Part shown: piece after piece, positions 43,784-51,897 of the stretch
Layout of the letters: each line of letters begins with the position of its first letter
Numbering within the stretch: the first letter of the stretch is position 1
DNA from: Telluria antibiotica
GTDB taxonomy: Bacteria; Pseudomonadota; Gammaproteobacteria; Burkholderiales; Burkholderiaceae_D
Length of the DNA: 64,000 bases
Assembly: GCF_011682055.1 (NCBI RefSeq)
Contig: NZ_JAAQOM010000023.1
Location: forward strand, 29,200-93,199
Direction of reading: 5' to 3'
Program-made: the position numbers and the translations under genes
The notes under the pieces: model-generated
The model's input: only the letters and a program-made list of their open reading frames with translations
The model's database searches: none
Told to the model about the DNA's origin: nothing

Positions 43784-45295
43784 ATGCAAGCTCCTCACCT
43801 GAACACCATCGTCATCGTCGGCGGCGGCACCTCCGGCTGGATGACCGCCACCGCCCTTGCCACCGCGTTGCGCGGCCGCTACCGCATCCGGCTCGTCGAG
43901 TCCGACGAGATCGGCATCGTCGGTGTCGGCGAAGCGACCATTCCCATGATCCAGCGCTTCAACACCGTAGCCGGCATCGACGAAGCCGAGTTCATGAAGG
44001 CCACGAACGGCACCTTCAAGCTGGGCATCGAGTTCGTCAACTGGGGCCGGCCGGGCGAGCGCTACATGCACGGCTTCGGCCGCGTCGGCCAGGACCTGTG
44101 GACCGTCGGCTTCGAGCAGTACTGGCACAAGATGCGTGCGCAGGGCCGCGCGCGCGACCTGGGCGAGTATTCGATCACGCGCGCCGCCGCGCACGCGAAC
44201 AAATTCATGCCGCCGCGCACGGACCTCGGCAACTCGCCGCTCGCGGACATCGCGTATGCCTACCACTTCGACGCGAGCCTGTACGCGCGCCACCTGCGCA
44301 AGCTGTCCGAAAGCCGCGGCGTCGAGCGCACCGAAGGCAAGATCGTGCACGTGAGCCAGCGCGCGCACGACGGTTTCGTGGACGCCGTCGTGCTCGAGAG
44401 CGGTGAGCGCGTCGAGGGCGACCTGTTCATCGACTGCTCCGGCTTCCGCGGCTTGCTGATCGAACAGACGCTGGGCGCGGGGTTCGAGGACTGGAGCCAC
44501 TGGCTGCCGTGCGACCGCGCGCTGGCCGTGCCCTGCGAGTCGGCGCCCGTGCTGACGCCGTACACGCGTGCCACCGCGCACGGGGCCGGCTGGCAATGGC
44601 GCATCCCCCTGCAGAACCGCACGGGCAATGGCCACGTGTACTGCAGCCGCCACATCAGCGACGACGAGGCGACCGCCGTGCTGCTGTCGAACCTGGACGG
44701 CAAGCCGCTGGCCGATCCGCGTCCGATCCGCTTCACGACGGGCATGCGCAAGAAGAGCTGGGTCAAGAACGTCGTCGCCGTCGGCCTGGCCAGCGGCTTC
44801 CTGGAACCGCTCGAGTCGACCAGCATCCACATGGTGCAGGCGGCCGTGCAGCAATTGCTGGACTTCTTCCCGGACCAGGGCTTCGCCCAGGTCGACATCG
44901 ATGCGTTCAATCGCATGACACGCTTCCACTACGAGCGCATCCGCGACTTCATCATCCTGCATTACCACGCGAACCAGCGCGACGACAGCGCGTTCTGGCA
45001 GGCGTGTGCGCACATGGCGATTCCAGACACGCTGCGCGAGAAGCTCGACCTGTTCCGCAGCCACGGCCGCATCCAGCGCTACAACAACGAACTGTTCACG
45101 GAAGTCGGCTGGCTGCAGGTCCTCGTCGGCCAGAACGTCCACCCGCAGGCTTACCACCCGCTCGTCGACGTGCAGTCGGAAGAGGGCATCCACGACTACA
45201 TGGAGAGCGTGGCCGACGTCGTACGCCAGTGCGTCGACTTCATGCCGGACCACGCCGCCTTCATTGCCGGGCATTGCAAGGCGCCGGCGATGTAA
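43784..45295 (+). CDS. Flavin-dependent (tryptophan-type) halogenase
   Basis: 503 aa from ATG 43784; an earlier in-frame GTG at 43748 would fall inside the terminator stem and is rejected. FAD site IVGGGTSGWMTA; K79 in NGTFKLGIEF is the catalytic Lys position of PrnA/RebH; WQWRIP (270-275) is the WxWxIP motif that blocks monooxygenation; the Glu of EPLESTSIH is also kept. It should make hypohalous acid from reduced flavin and halide and halogenate an indole-like or unknown substrate. Homologues next to TonB receptors are common in Xanthomonas and Caulobacterales, mostly with unknown natural substrate. Confidence 0.92.
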   Translation: MQAPHLNTIVIVGGGTSGWMTATALATALRGRYRIRLVESDEIGIVGVGEATIPMIQRFNTVAGIDEAEFMKATNGTFKLGIEFVNWGRPGERYMHGFGRVGQDLWTVGFEQYWHKMRAQGRARDLGEYSITRAAAHANKFMPPRTDLGNSPLADIAYAYHFDASLYARHLRKLSESRGVERTEGKIVHVSQRAHDGFVDAVVLESGERVEGDLFIDCSGFRGLLIEQTLGAGFEDWSHWLPCDRALAVPCESAPVLTPYTRATAHGAGWQWRIPLQNRTGNGHVYCSRHISDDEATAVLLSNLDGKPLADPRPIRFTTGMRKKSWVKNVVAVGLASGFLEPLESTSIHMVQAAVQQLLDFFPDQGFAQVDIDAFNRMTRFHYERIRDFIILHYHANQRDDSAFWQACAHMAIPDTLREKLDLFRSHGRIQRYNNELFTEVGWLQVLVGQNVHPQAYHPLVDVQSEEGIHDYMESVADVVRQCVDFMPDHAAFIAGHCKAPAM

Positions 45296-45301
45296 CTCCT
45301 T

Positions 45302-45326
45302 GCCGCCGGTTGCGCCAACCGGCGGC
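45302..45326 (+). terminator. GC hairpin after halogenase gene
   Basis: 10-bp stem GCCGCCGGTT / AACCGGCGGC with a 5-nt loop, 6 bp after the stop. The following tract (GTCATTTCC) is only weakly T-rich, so termination may be partial. Confidence 0.5.
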
Positions 45327-45527
45327 GTCATTTCCTCAGCGCTCCACTTCCTGCCGACATCTCGCGGCGTGTATCGCCGCGTTCCTCGTATTCGGCCTTC
45401 TGCAAGGTTTTGTACTCGAACTACATACGCGAAATGTATGTATTTATCGAAACTGTTTGCCGGAAAGTCAGCTTGACCGTATTTTGTGGGCGAACGCCAC
45501 AACCGTGTCATTAAAATTCGTGTTTCG

Positions 45528-45555
45528 TTGACACGTAATCTAGTTTTAATACAAA
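45528..45555 (+). promoter_or_regulatory. Promoter of second TonB receptor gene
   Basis: TTGACA (45528-45533), 16-bp spacer, TACAAA (45550-45555), in a block that matches the first receptor promoter at most positions including AATCTAGTTTTAATACA. Confidence 0.65.
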
Positions 45556-45649
45556 ATCGGTTCCGAACGTTCGAGCCCGGGGTCGGCGCACGCTTCGGCA
45601 CAAGGCTGACGTTCCTCTGATAAGCACATTGATTCCGTCGAGGGGACAT

Positions 45650-48310
45650 ATGAAGATTTCGAAGGGCGATCAGCCCGCATTCCAACTCAGCCCGGTCGCC
45701 GTCGGTTGCGCCGTTTTCCTGGCGCTCGCGGGCGCGCAGGCGTCCGCGCAGACGCAGGCTGGAGACTCCGCCCAGGCCGCGCCGGTCGCGACCGTCACCG
45801 TGACGGGCATCCGTCGCAGTATCGAAGATGCCATCGCCGTCAAGCGCGATGCGACCAGCATCGTCGAGACCATCTCCGCCGAGGACATCGGCAAGCTGCC
45901 GGACATCAGCATCGCCGAATCGCTGGCACGTTTGCCGGGCCTGTCGGCGCAGCGCGTCAACGGCCAGGCGCAGCAGATCAGCATCCGCGGCACGTCGGGC
46001 GACCTGTCGACCGCACTGTTGAACGGCCGCGAGCAGGTCAGCACGAGCGCGAACCGCACGGTCGAGTACGACCAGTATCCGTCGGAACTGATCAACGCCG
46101 TCACCGTGTATAAAACATCGGACGCGGCGCTCGTCGGCCAGGGCCTGTCGGGCACCGTCGACCTGAAGACGATCAAGCCGTTGTCGCTGCGCGAGCGCGT
46201 CATCACGCTGAACGTGCGCGGCGAAAAGAACAGCCAGGGCAAGATCAGCGCCGGCGCCAAGGACACGGGCAGCCGCATCAGCGCGTCCTACGTCGACCAG
46301 TTCCTGAGCCGCACGCTGGGTGTCGCCGTGGGCTATGCGCGCGCCGACAAGCCGAACGAGTCGCGCCAGTTCGAAACGTGGGACTGGGTCGACAACACGT
46401 CGGCCGTGCCGGGCAAGACCGTCAAGGTCCCGAAAGGCATCAAGTCGCTGGCACAGACGGGCAACCAGGTGCGCGACGGTCTGATGGGCGTCGTGGAATG
46501 GCACCCGATCCGCGAATTCACGTCGACCATCGACGCGTATCACTCGCGCTTCAAGCTGAACGAAGACCGCCGCGGCATGGAAGTCCAGCTGACGGACGAT
46601 AACAACGTCTCGTTCACGCCGGCGACCGTCAACGGCAACGGCATCATGACGGCCGGTACCGCCAACAACGTCAACCCGGTGGTGCGCAACAACCATTATC
46701 GCCAGAACGACACGCTGACGGCCTACGGCTGGAACAACAAGTACATCACGGGTGACTGGACCTTCGTCGCGGACCTGAGCCACTCGCAGGCCGACCACAA
46801 GGAAGAACTCGACGAGATCAACACGGGCCTCGCGTCGCGCCAGACGATGACGTTCGACTACGCGAACGGCACCGTGCCGAACATCGGCCTGACGGGCGTC
46901 TACAACGATCCGTCGCTGCTGACGATCGGCGGCCAGTACGGCGACGGCTACGTCAACGCGCCGCACCTGAAGGACAAGCTGAACTCGTTCCGCGTCAGCG
47001 CCGAATACCGCTTCGACAGCAAGCTGTTCAACGGCGTCGAAGTGGGCTTCAATTCCTCGAAGCGCGACAAGGAAAAGCGCCACCTCGAGACCGGCTTCAC
47101 GAAGCTGGGCACGGGCGCCATCGCCGCCGGCGCGGTCAACGGTTCGCAGTCGCTGTACGCGCTGCCGGACACGCTGAGCTGGGACATCCCGACCGTGCTG
47201 TCGCAGAACTTTGCGCCGTACACGCCGGCCGTGCTGGTGCCGTGGGGCGCGACGAAGAACTGGAGCATCACGGAGAAGGTGCAGACCGGCTACGCCAAGC
47301 TGAATATCGACACGGAACTGATGTCGATGCCGCTGCGCGGCAACGTCGGCATCCAGGCCGTGCACACGGACCAGAGCTCGACCGCCCAGACGCTGCGCGC
47401 CTGGCCGTTCGCCGACCTGGTGCCGCTCACGGACGGCAAGAAGTACAACGACTACCTGCCGAGCCTGAACCTGATCTGGAGCCTGCCGGAACAGCAGATC
47501 GTGCGCTTCGGCGCCAACAAGACGCTGGCCCGCCCGCGCCTGGACGAGCTGAACGCGTCGCGTGAAGTGGGCCTGACGCACCAGAGCACCGGCACGCCTT
47601 ACGGCAACGGCGGCAACGCCCAGCTCGATCCGTGGCGCGCGAACGCCGTCGACCTGTCTTGGGAAAAATACTTCGGCAACAAGGGCTACGTGCAGGTGGC
47701 GGGCTTCTACAAGGACCTGAAGTCCTACATCTACACCGTCACCGAACCGCGCGACTTCTCCGAGTACCAGCTGCAGGGCGCGACGAGCAACATCGGCACC
47801 ATGACGCAGCCGAAGAACGGCAAGGGCGGCAAGCTGGAAGGCCTGGAACTGGCCGCCTCCGTGCCGCTGGACCTGTTCACGCCGGTGCTGTCCGGCTTCG
47901 GTGTGACGGCCAACGCGGCGTTCACGACGAGCGAGATCTCGATCAAGAACCAGAGCTTCGGCAACATGAGCATCCCGCTGCCGGGCCTGTCGAAGCGCGT
48001 GTTCAACGTGACGGCGTACTACGAGGACAACGGCTTCTCGGCCCGCATCGCCCAGCGCTACCGCAGCGACTACGTGGCCGAGATCGGCGGCATCGGCGGC
48101 GCGACGGAGCTGACGTTCACGAAACCGGACCGCGTCGTCGACTTGCAGCTCGGCTACGACTTCAAGGAGATCAAGGGCCTGTCCGTGCTGTTCCAGGTGA
48201 ACAACCTGACCGACACGGCATTCCAGACCTACTCGGGTTCGACGGACCGTCCGCGCGGCTACACGAAGTACGGCCGCCAGATGCTGTTCGGCTTTAACTA
48301 CAAGCTGTAA
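45650..48310 (+). CDS. TonB-dependent receptor (Xanthomonas/Caulobacter type), second copy
   Basis: 886 aa; ATG 45650 with GAGGGGACAT upstream, the same start context as the first receptor. Signal peptide to SAQ-TQ; VTVTGIRRSIEDAIAVKRDATS, then plug motifs (ETISAEDIGKLPDISIAESLARLPGL; QISIRGTSGDLSTALLNGREQ) and barrel ending FGFNYKL. It is clearly a paralogue of the 40781 receptor but shorter and divergent in the extracellular loops, so the two may take different glycan chain lengths or linkages. Confidence 0.93.
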   Translation: MKISKGDQPAFQLSPVAVGCAVFLALAGAQASAQTQAGDSAQAAPVATVTVTGIRRSIEDAIAVKRDATSIVETISAEDIGKLPDISIAESLARLPGLSAQRVNGQAQQISIRGTSGDLSTALLNGREQVSTSANRTVEYDQYPSELINAVTVYKTSDAALVGQGLSGTVDLKTIKPLSLRERVITLNVRGEKNSQGKISAGAKDTGSRISASYVDQFLSRTLGVAVGYARADKPNESRQFETWDWVDNTSAVPGKTVKVPKGIKSLAQTGNQVRDGLMGVVEWHPIREFTSTIDAYHSRFKLNEDRRGMEVQLTDDNNVSFTPATVNGNGIMTAGTANNVNPVVRNNHYRQNDTLTAYGWNNKYITGDWTFVADLSHSQADHKEELDEINTGLASRQTMTFDYANGTVPNIGLTGVYNDPSLLTIGGQYGDGYVNAPHLKDKLNSFRVSAEYRFDSKLFNGVEVGFNSSKRDKEKRHLETGFTKLGTGAIAAGAVNGSQSLYALPDTLSWDIPTVLSQNFAPYTPAVLVPWGATKNWSITEKVQTGYAKLNIDTELMSMPLRGNVGIQAVHTDQSSTAQTLRAWPFADLVPLTDGKKYNDYLPSLNLIWSLPEQQIVRFGANKTLARPRLDELNASREVGLTHQSTGTPYGNGGNAQLDPWRANAVDLSWEKYFGNKGYVQVAGFYKDLKSYIYTVTEPRDFSEYQLQGATSNIGTMTQPKNGKGGKLEGLELAASVPLDLFTPVLSGFGVTANAAFTTSEISIKNQSFGNMSIPLPGLSKRVFNVTAYYEDNGFSARIAQRYRSDYVAEIGGIGGATELTFTKPDRVVDLQLGYDFKEIKGLSVLFQVNNLTDTAFQTYSGSTDRPRGYTKYGRQMLFGFNYKL

Positions 48311-48337
48311 GCGCGTCCCGGTTCACCGAACGCGACC

Positions 48338-48414
48338 GTAGGGTGGGCTCCTCGAGCCCACGCGAACGTGTGCATAACGCATGCGTCCGCGTGGGCACAG
48401 GGTGCCCACCCTAC
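48338..48414. repeat. Palindromic intergenic repeat, full copy
   Basis: GTAGGGTGGGC-TCCTCGA-GCCCACGCG on the left, ACAGGGT loop with GCGTGGGC and GCCCACCCTAC on the right. Compact form of about 77 bp, between the second receptor and the helicase gene. Confidence 0.85.
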
Positions 48415-48508
48415 GTGCTTTTTGGGCACACTGCGCCAAATAAACCTGAACCTTGGCGTGCAAAAGAGTAAACTGGAGGTTTGCTTACGATTTTTAAAGA
48501 TACTTTCC

Positions 48509-50275
48509 ATGCATGACACACAGCCCCAGACGTTCGCCGACCTCGACATTCCCGCTCCCATCCTGAAGGCATTGAAGGAGGTCGGCTACGAGACGCCGTC
48601 GCCGATCCAGGCCGCCACCATCCCGTTGCTGATGGAAGGCCGCGACGTGCTGGGGCAGGCGCAGACGGGTACCGGCAAGACGGCCGCGTTTGCCCTGCCG
48701 GTGCTGTCGCGCATCGACGTCAAGAACCCGGCCGTGCAGGCCCTCGTGCTCGCGCCCACGCGCGAACTCGCGATCCAGGTCGCGGAAGCCTTCCAGAGCT
48801 ACGCCGCGCACCTGAAGAATTTCCACGTGCTGCCGATCTACGGCGGCCAGAGCTACGGCCCGCAGCTGTCGGCGCTGCGCCGCGGGGTGCAGGTCGTCGT
48901 CGGCACGCCGGGCCGCGTCATCGACCACCTCGACAAGGGTTCGCTCGACATCTCGCAGCTGAAGACCCTCGTGCTGGACGAGGCCGACGAAATGCTGCGG
49001 ATGGGCTTCATCGACGACGTCGAGCGCATTCTGCAGGAGACGCCGGAAGGACGCCAGACGGCGCTGTTCTCGGCCACGATGCCGGCGCAGATCAAGCGCA
49101 TCGCCCAGACCTACCTGAACCAGCCGCGCGAGGTGACGGTCGCCGCCAAGACGACGACGGCCACCAACATCACGCAGCGCTACTGGCTCGTTGCGGGCCT
49201 GCAGAAGCTGGACGCCCTCACGCGCATCCTGGAAGCGGAGCCGTTCGACGGCATGATCGTCTTCGCGCGCACGAAGCTCGGCACCGAGGAACTGGCGTCC
49301 AAGCTGCAGGCGCGCGGGTTCGCCGCGGCCGCCATCAACGGCGACATGGCCCAGCAACAGCGCGAGCGCACGATCGAGCAGCTCAAGAACGGCAAGATCG
49401 ACATCCTCGTCGCCACCGACGTCGCTGCGCGCGGCCTGGACGTGGAGCGCATCAGCCACGTGATCAACTACGACGTGCCGTCCGACCCGGAAAGCTACAC
49501 GCACCGCATCGGCCGCACGGGCCGCGCGGGCCGCAGCGGCGACGCGATCCTGTTCATCACCCCGCGCGAACGGAGCCTGTTGAAAGCGATCGAACGCGCC
49601 ACGCGCCAGCCGGTGGCGCAGCTCACGCTGCCGACCATCAAGGCCGTCAACGAAGTGCGCATCACGCGCTTCAAGGAACAGATCGGCCAGACGCTGGCGG
49701 CGGGCGGCCTCGACGTGTTCCGCTCCCTCATCGAGGACTTCGAGCGCGAGCAGAACGTGCCTGCGATCGACATCGCCGCGGCGCTGGCCAAGCTGTACCG
49801 CGGCGACGAACCGCTGCTGCTGGAAAAGCCGGACCGCGAGCCGAAGCCGGAATTCCGCGAACGCGAGCGCGACGAGCGCCCCACGCGCGCGGGCCGTGAA
49901 AGCTTCGGCGACGAGCGCCCCGCACGTCCGACCCGCGACAGCTTCAAGAAGGAACGCGTGGAGCGCGCGCCGGAGCCGGGCATGGCCACGTACCGCATCG
50001 AGGTGGGGCACCACCACGGCGTCAAGCCGGGCAATATCGTCGGTGCGATCGCGAACGAGGGCGGCATCGCCGCGCGCGACATCGGCCGTATCGAGATCTA
50101 CGACGATTTCAGCACGCTCGACATGCCGTCCGACTTGCCTCCCGACCTGCTCGACCACCTGAAAAAAGTGTGGGTGGCGGGCCAGCAACTGGGCATCACG
50201 CGCGACGGGCAGGAGCCGCCGGAGAAGAAGCCGGCCAAGCGCAAGTTCGCCGACAAGAAGCCACGCAAAGCCTGA
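48509..50275 (+). CDS. deaD: DEAD-box ATP-dependent RNA helicase, DeaD/CsdA type
   Basis: 588 aa from ATG 48509; the frame is open further upstream but that runs through the repeat. Q-motif TFADLDIPAPILKALKEVGYETPSPIQ, motif I AQTGTGKT, Ia PTRELAIQ, DEAD box LDEADEML, SAT, and motif VI HRIGRTGRAGR. A Glu/Arg-rich linker is followed by a DbpA-type RNA-binding domain (MATYRIEVGHHHGVKPGNIVGAIANEGG) and a basic tail. Role in ribosome assembly, RNA decay and cold growth; unrelated to the flanking sugar genes. Confidence 0.95.
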   Translation: MHDTQPQTFADLDIPAPILKALKEVGYETPSPIQAATIPLLMEGRDVLGQAQTGTGKTAAFALPVLSRIDVKNPAVQALVLAPTRELAIQVAEAFQSYAAHLKNFHVLPIYGGQSYGPQLSALRRGVQVVVGTPGRVIDHLDKGSLDISQLKTLVLDEADEMLRMGFIDDVERILQETPEGRQTALFSATMPAQIKRIAQTYLNQPREVTVAAKTTTATNITQRYWLVAGLQKLDALTRILEAEPFDGMIVFARTKLGTEELASKLQARGFAAAAINGDMAQQQRERTIEQLKNGKIDILVATDVAARGLDVERISHVINYDVPSDPESYTHRIGRTGRAGRSGDAILFITPRERSLLKAIERATRQPVAQLTLPTIKAVNEVRITRFKEQIGQTLAAGGLDVFRSLIEDFEREQNVPAIDIAAALAKLYRGDEPLLLEKPDREPKPEFRERERDERPTRAGRESFGDERPARPTRDSFKKERVERAPEPGMATYRIEVGHHHGVKPGNIVGAIANEGGIAARDIGRIEIYDDFSTLDMPSDLPPDLLDHLKKVWVAGQQLGITRDGQEPPEKKPAKRKFADKKPRKA

Positions 50276-50285
50276 CTGGTTTGCC

Positions 50286-50360
50286 GTAGGGTGGGCACCC
50301 TGTGCCCACCATGCATCGCCGAAACGCATGCATTTGGTGGGCACGGGGTGCCCACCCTAC
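50286..50360. repeat. Palindromic intergenic repeat, full copy
   Basis: 75 bp: GTAGGGTGGGC-ACCCTGT-GCCCACC, spacer with ATGCAT and GCATGCAT, then GGTGGGC-ACGGGGT-GCCCACCCTAC. Between the helicase and transporter genes. Confidence 0.85.
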
Positions 50361-50404
50361 TGTTGTTTGACTACATTTTCGCTCGACTCATGGGGATTTC
50401 TTCA

Positions 50405-50446
50405 TTGACACCCCAAAAACCCCATGTTACTTTGCTACATATAGCA
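50405..50446 (+). promoter_or_regulatory. Promoter and operator-like palindrome of the sugar transporter operon
   Basis: TTGACA (50405-50410), 17-bp spacer, TACTTT (50428-50433), followed by the palindrome TGCTA-CATA-TAGCA (50433-50446) over the expected start site. A CTACA half-site lies upstream at 50371. Serves the MFS-pgm-amylase genes. Confidence 0.5.
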
Positions 50447-50481
50447 GCCTGGCACGCGTCCGGGCGCGTCAGGGGACACAG

Positions 50482-51816
50482 ATGGAAATGCAAACTCACA
50501 CGCTCAAGCCGCGGCTGACCTTCTGGCAGCTGTGGAACATGAGCTTCGGCTTCTTCGGCATCCAGTTCGGCTTCGCGCTGCAGAACGTGAACACGAGCCG
50601 GATCTTCGCCACGCTGGGCACGTCGATGGACGACCTTGCGCTCGTGTGGCTCGCGGCGCCCGTCACGGGCCTGCTCGTGCAGCCGGTGATCGGTTACCTC
50701 AGCGATAACACGTGGCACCCGACCTGGGGCCGCCGCCGTCCGTTCTTCTTCCTCGGCGCCGTGCTGGCCGCCACCGCGCTGTTCCTGATGCCGAATTCCG
50801 CCGCCATCTGGATGGCCGTGGCCGTGCTGTGGCTGATGGATGCGTCGATCAACGTGTCGATGGAGCCGTTCCGCGCGTTCGTCGGCGACAAGCTCGATAC
50901 GTCGCAGCAGACGGCCGGCTTCGCGATGCAAACCTTCCTCATCGGCTGCGGTGCCGTGATCGCGTCGCTGCTGCCGATCGTCTTCACCGATTACCTGGGC
51001 GTGTCCAACGTGCCCGTGAACGGCGCCGTGCCTGATTCCGTGCGCTACTCGTTCTACATCGGCGCCGCTGCGTTCCTGCTGGCCGTGACGTGGACCGTGT
51101 TCACGTCGACCGAACTGCCGCCGCCGGACCTCGACCGCTTCGCGGCCCAGCGCAAGCATTCGCGCAATGTTGGCGTCGCGCTGCGCGAGATCGTGGGCGG
51201 TTTCGCGCACATGCCGAAGACGATGGTGCAGCTGGCTTTCGTCCAGTTCTTCTCGTGGATCGCGCTGTTCGCGCTGTGGATCTACACGGGCCCCGCGATC
51301 GCCGACAACGTCTACAACACGACCGATCCGCTGTCGGCCGGCTACCAGGAAGCGGGCAACTGGGTCGGCGTGATGTTCGCCGTCTACAACGGGGTTTCCG
51401 CGCTGGCCGCGTTCGTGCTGCCCGTGCTGGCGCGCCGCACGAGCCGCAAGGCCTGCCACGCCGTGTGCCTCGCGATCGGCGGCCTGTCGCTGGCCAGCAC
51501 GTTCTTCATCCACGACAAACACCTGCTGCTGATTCCGATGGTGGGCGTGGGCCTGGCGTGGGCGAGCATCCTCACGATGCCGTATTCGATTCTGGCCGCG
51601 GCGCTCCCGTCCAACCGCATGGGCTATTACATGGGCCTCTTCAACTTCTTCGTCGTGATTCCGCAGGTCGTCAGCGGTCTCGTGCTCGGCTGGTTCACGA
51701 AGCATATGTTCGGCAACCACGCGGTGTTGACGCTGGTGCTGGGCGGCGTGTCGATGGTCATCGCTGCCGCGCTTGCGCTGTTCGTCACCGACCGCAACGG
51801 CGCGGCCGCCCGGTAA
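50482..51816 (+). CDS. Sugar:cation MFS transporter, MalY/SLC45-like (maltose/maltodextrin)
   Basis: 444 aa, 12 helices; ATG 50482 with AGGGG upstream. N-terminal FWQLWNMSFGFFGIQFGFALQ, then QPVIGYLSDNTWHPTWGRRRPFFFLGA, the RRR-type MFS loop of the glycoside-pentoside/SLC45 branch; later SILTMPYSILAAALPSNRMGYYMGLFNFF. Homologues in Caulobacter (MalY) and Xanthomonas import maltose across the inner membrane next to a TonB receptor. First of a three-gene unit with pgm and the amylase. Confidence 0.88.
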   Translation: MEMQTHTLKPRLTFWQLWNMSFGFFGIQFGFALQNVNTSRIFATLGTSMDDLALVWLAAPVTGLLVQPVIGYLSDNTWHPTWGRRRPFFFLGAVLAATALFLMPNSAAIWMAVAVLWLMDASINVSMEPFRAFVGDKLDTSQQTAGFAMQTFLIGCGAVIASLLPIVFTDYLGVSNVPVNGAVPDSVRYSFYIGAAAFLLAVTWTVFTSTELPPPDLDRFAAQRKHSRNVGVALREIVGGFAHMPKTMVQLAFVQFFSWIALFALWIYTGPAIADNVYNTTDPLSAGYQEAGNWVGVMFAVYNGVSALAAFVLPVLARRTSRKACHAVCLAIGGLSLASTFFIHDKHLLLIPMVGVGLAWASILTMPYSILAAALPSNRMGYYMGLFNFFVVIPQVVSGLVLGWFTKHMFGNHAVLTLVLGGVSMVIAAALALFVTDRNGAAAR

Positions 51817-51897
51817 GCGCAAATAAGCGGCGCCACGCTCGGGGCGAGTGTCGTATCCTTACGGGTTTGACAACAACATCCCCGACAGGAGCACGAC

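Larger units (their letters stand above)
45296..45649. promoter_or_regulatory. Leader region of second TonB receptor gene
   Basis: 354 bp. Contains the hairpin at 45302-45326, an operator-like dyad TTGTA-CTCGAAC-TACA (45410-45425), an adjacent inverted repeat ACATAC-N7-GTATGT (45423-45441) and the promoter at 45528-45555. The dyad centre lies about 110 bp before the -35 box, as does the 40530-40545 dyad before its -35 box. Confidence 0.6.

Noticed and set aside
43739..47581. Open frame of about 1280 codons on the minus strand opposite the halogenase and second receptor
   Set aside because: It is an antisense shadow of two well-supported plus-strand genes, with Arg/Ala/His/Asp-rich low-information translation; high GC removes stop codons.
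48368..48508. N-terminal extension of the DEAD-box helicase
   Set aside because: The extra codons run through the palindromic repeat; the helicase Q-motif begins right after ATG 48509.
48509..50275. DEAD-box helicase as part of the glucan locus
   Set aside because: Housekeeping family flanked by its own repeats on both sides; no functional or promoter link to the sugar genes seen.
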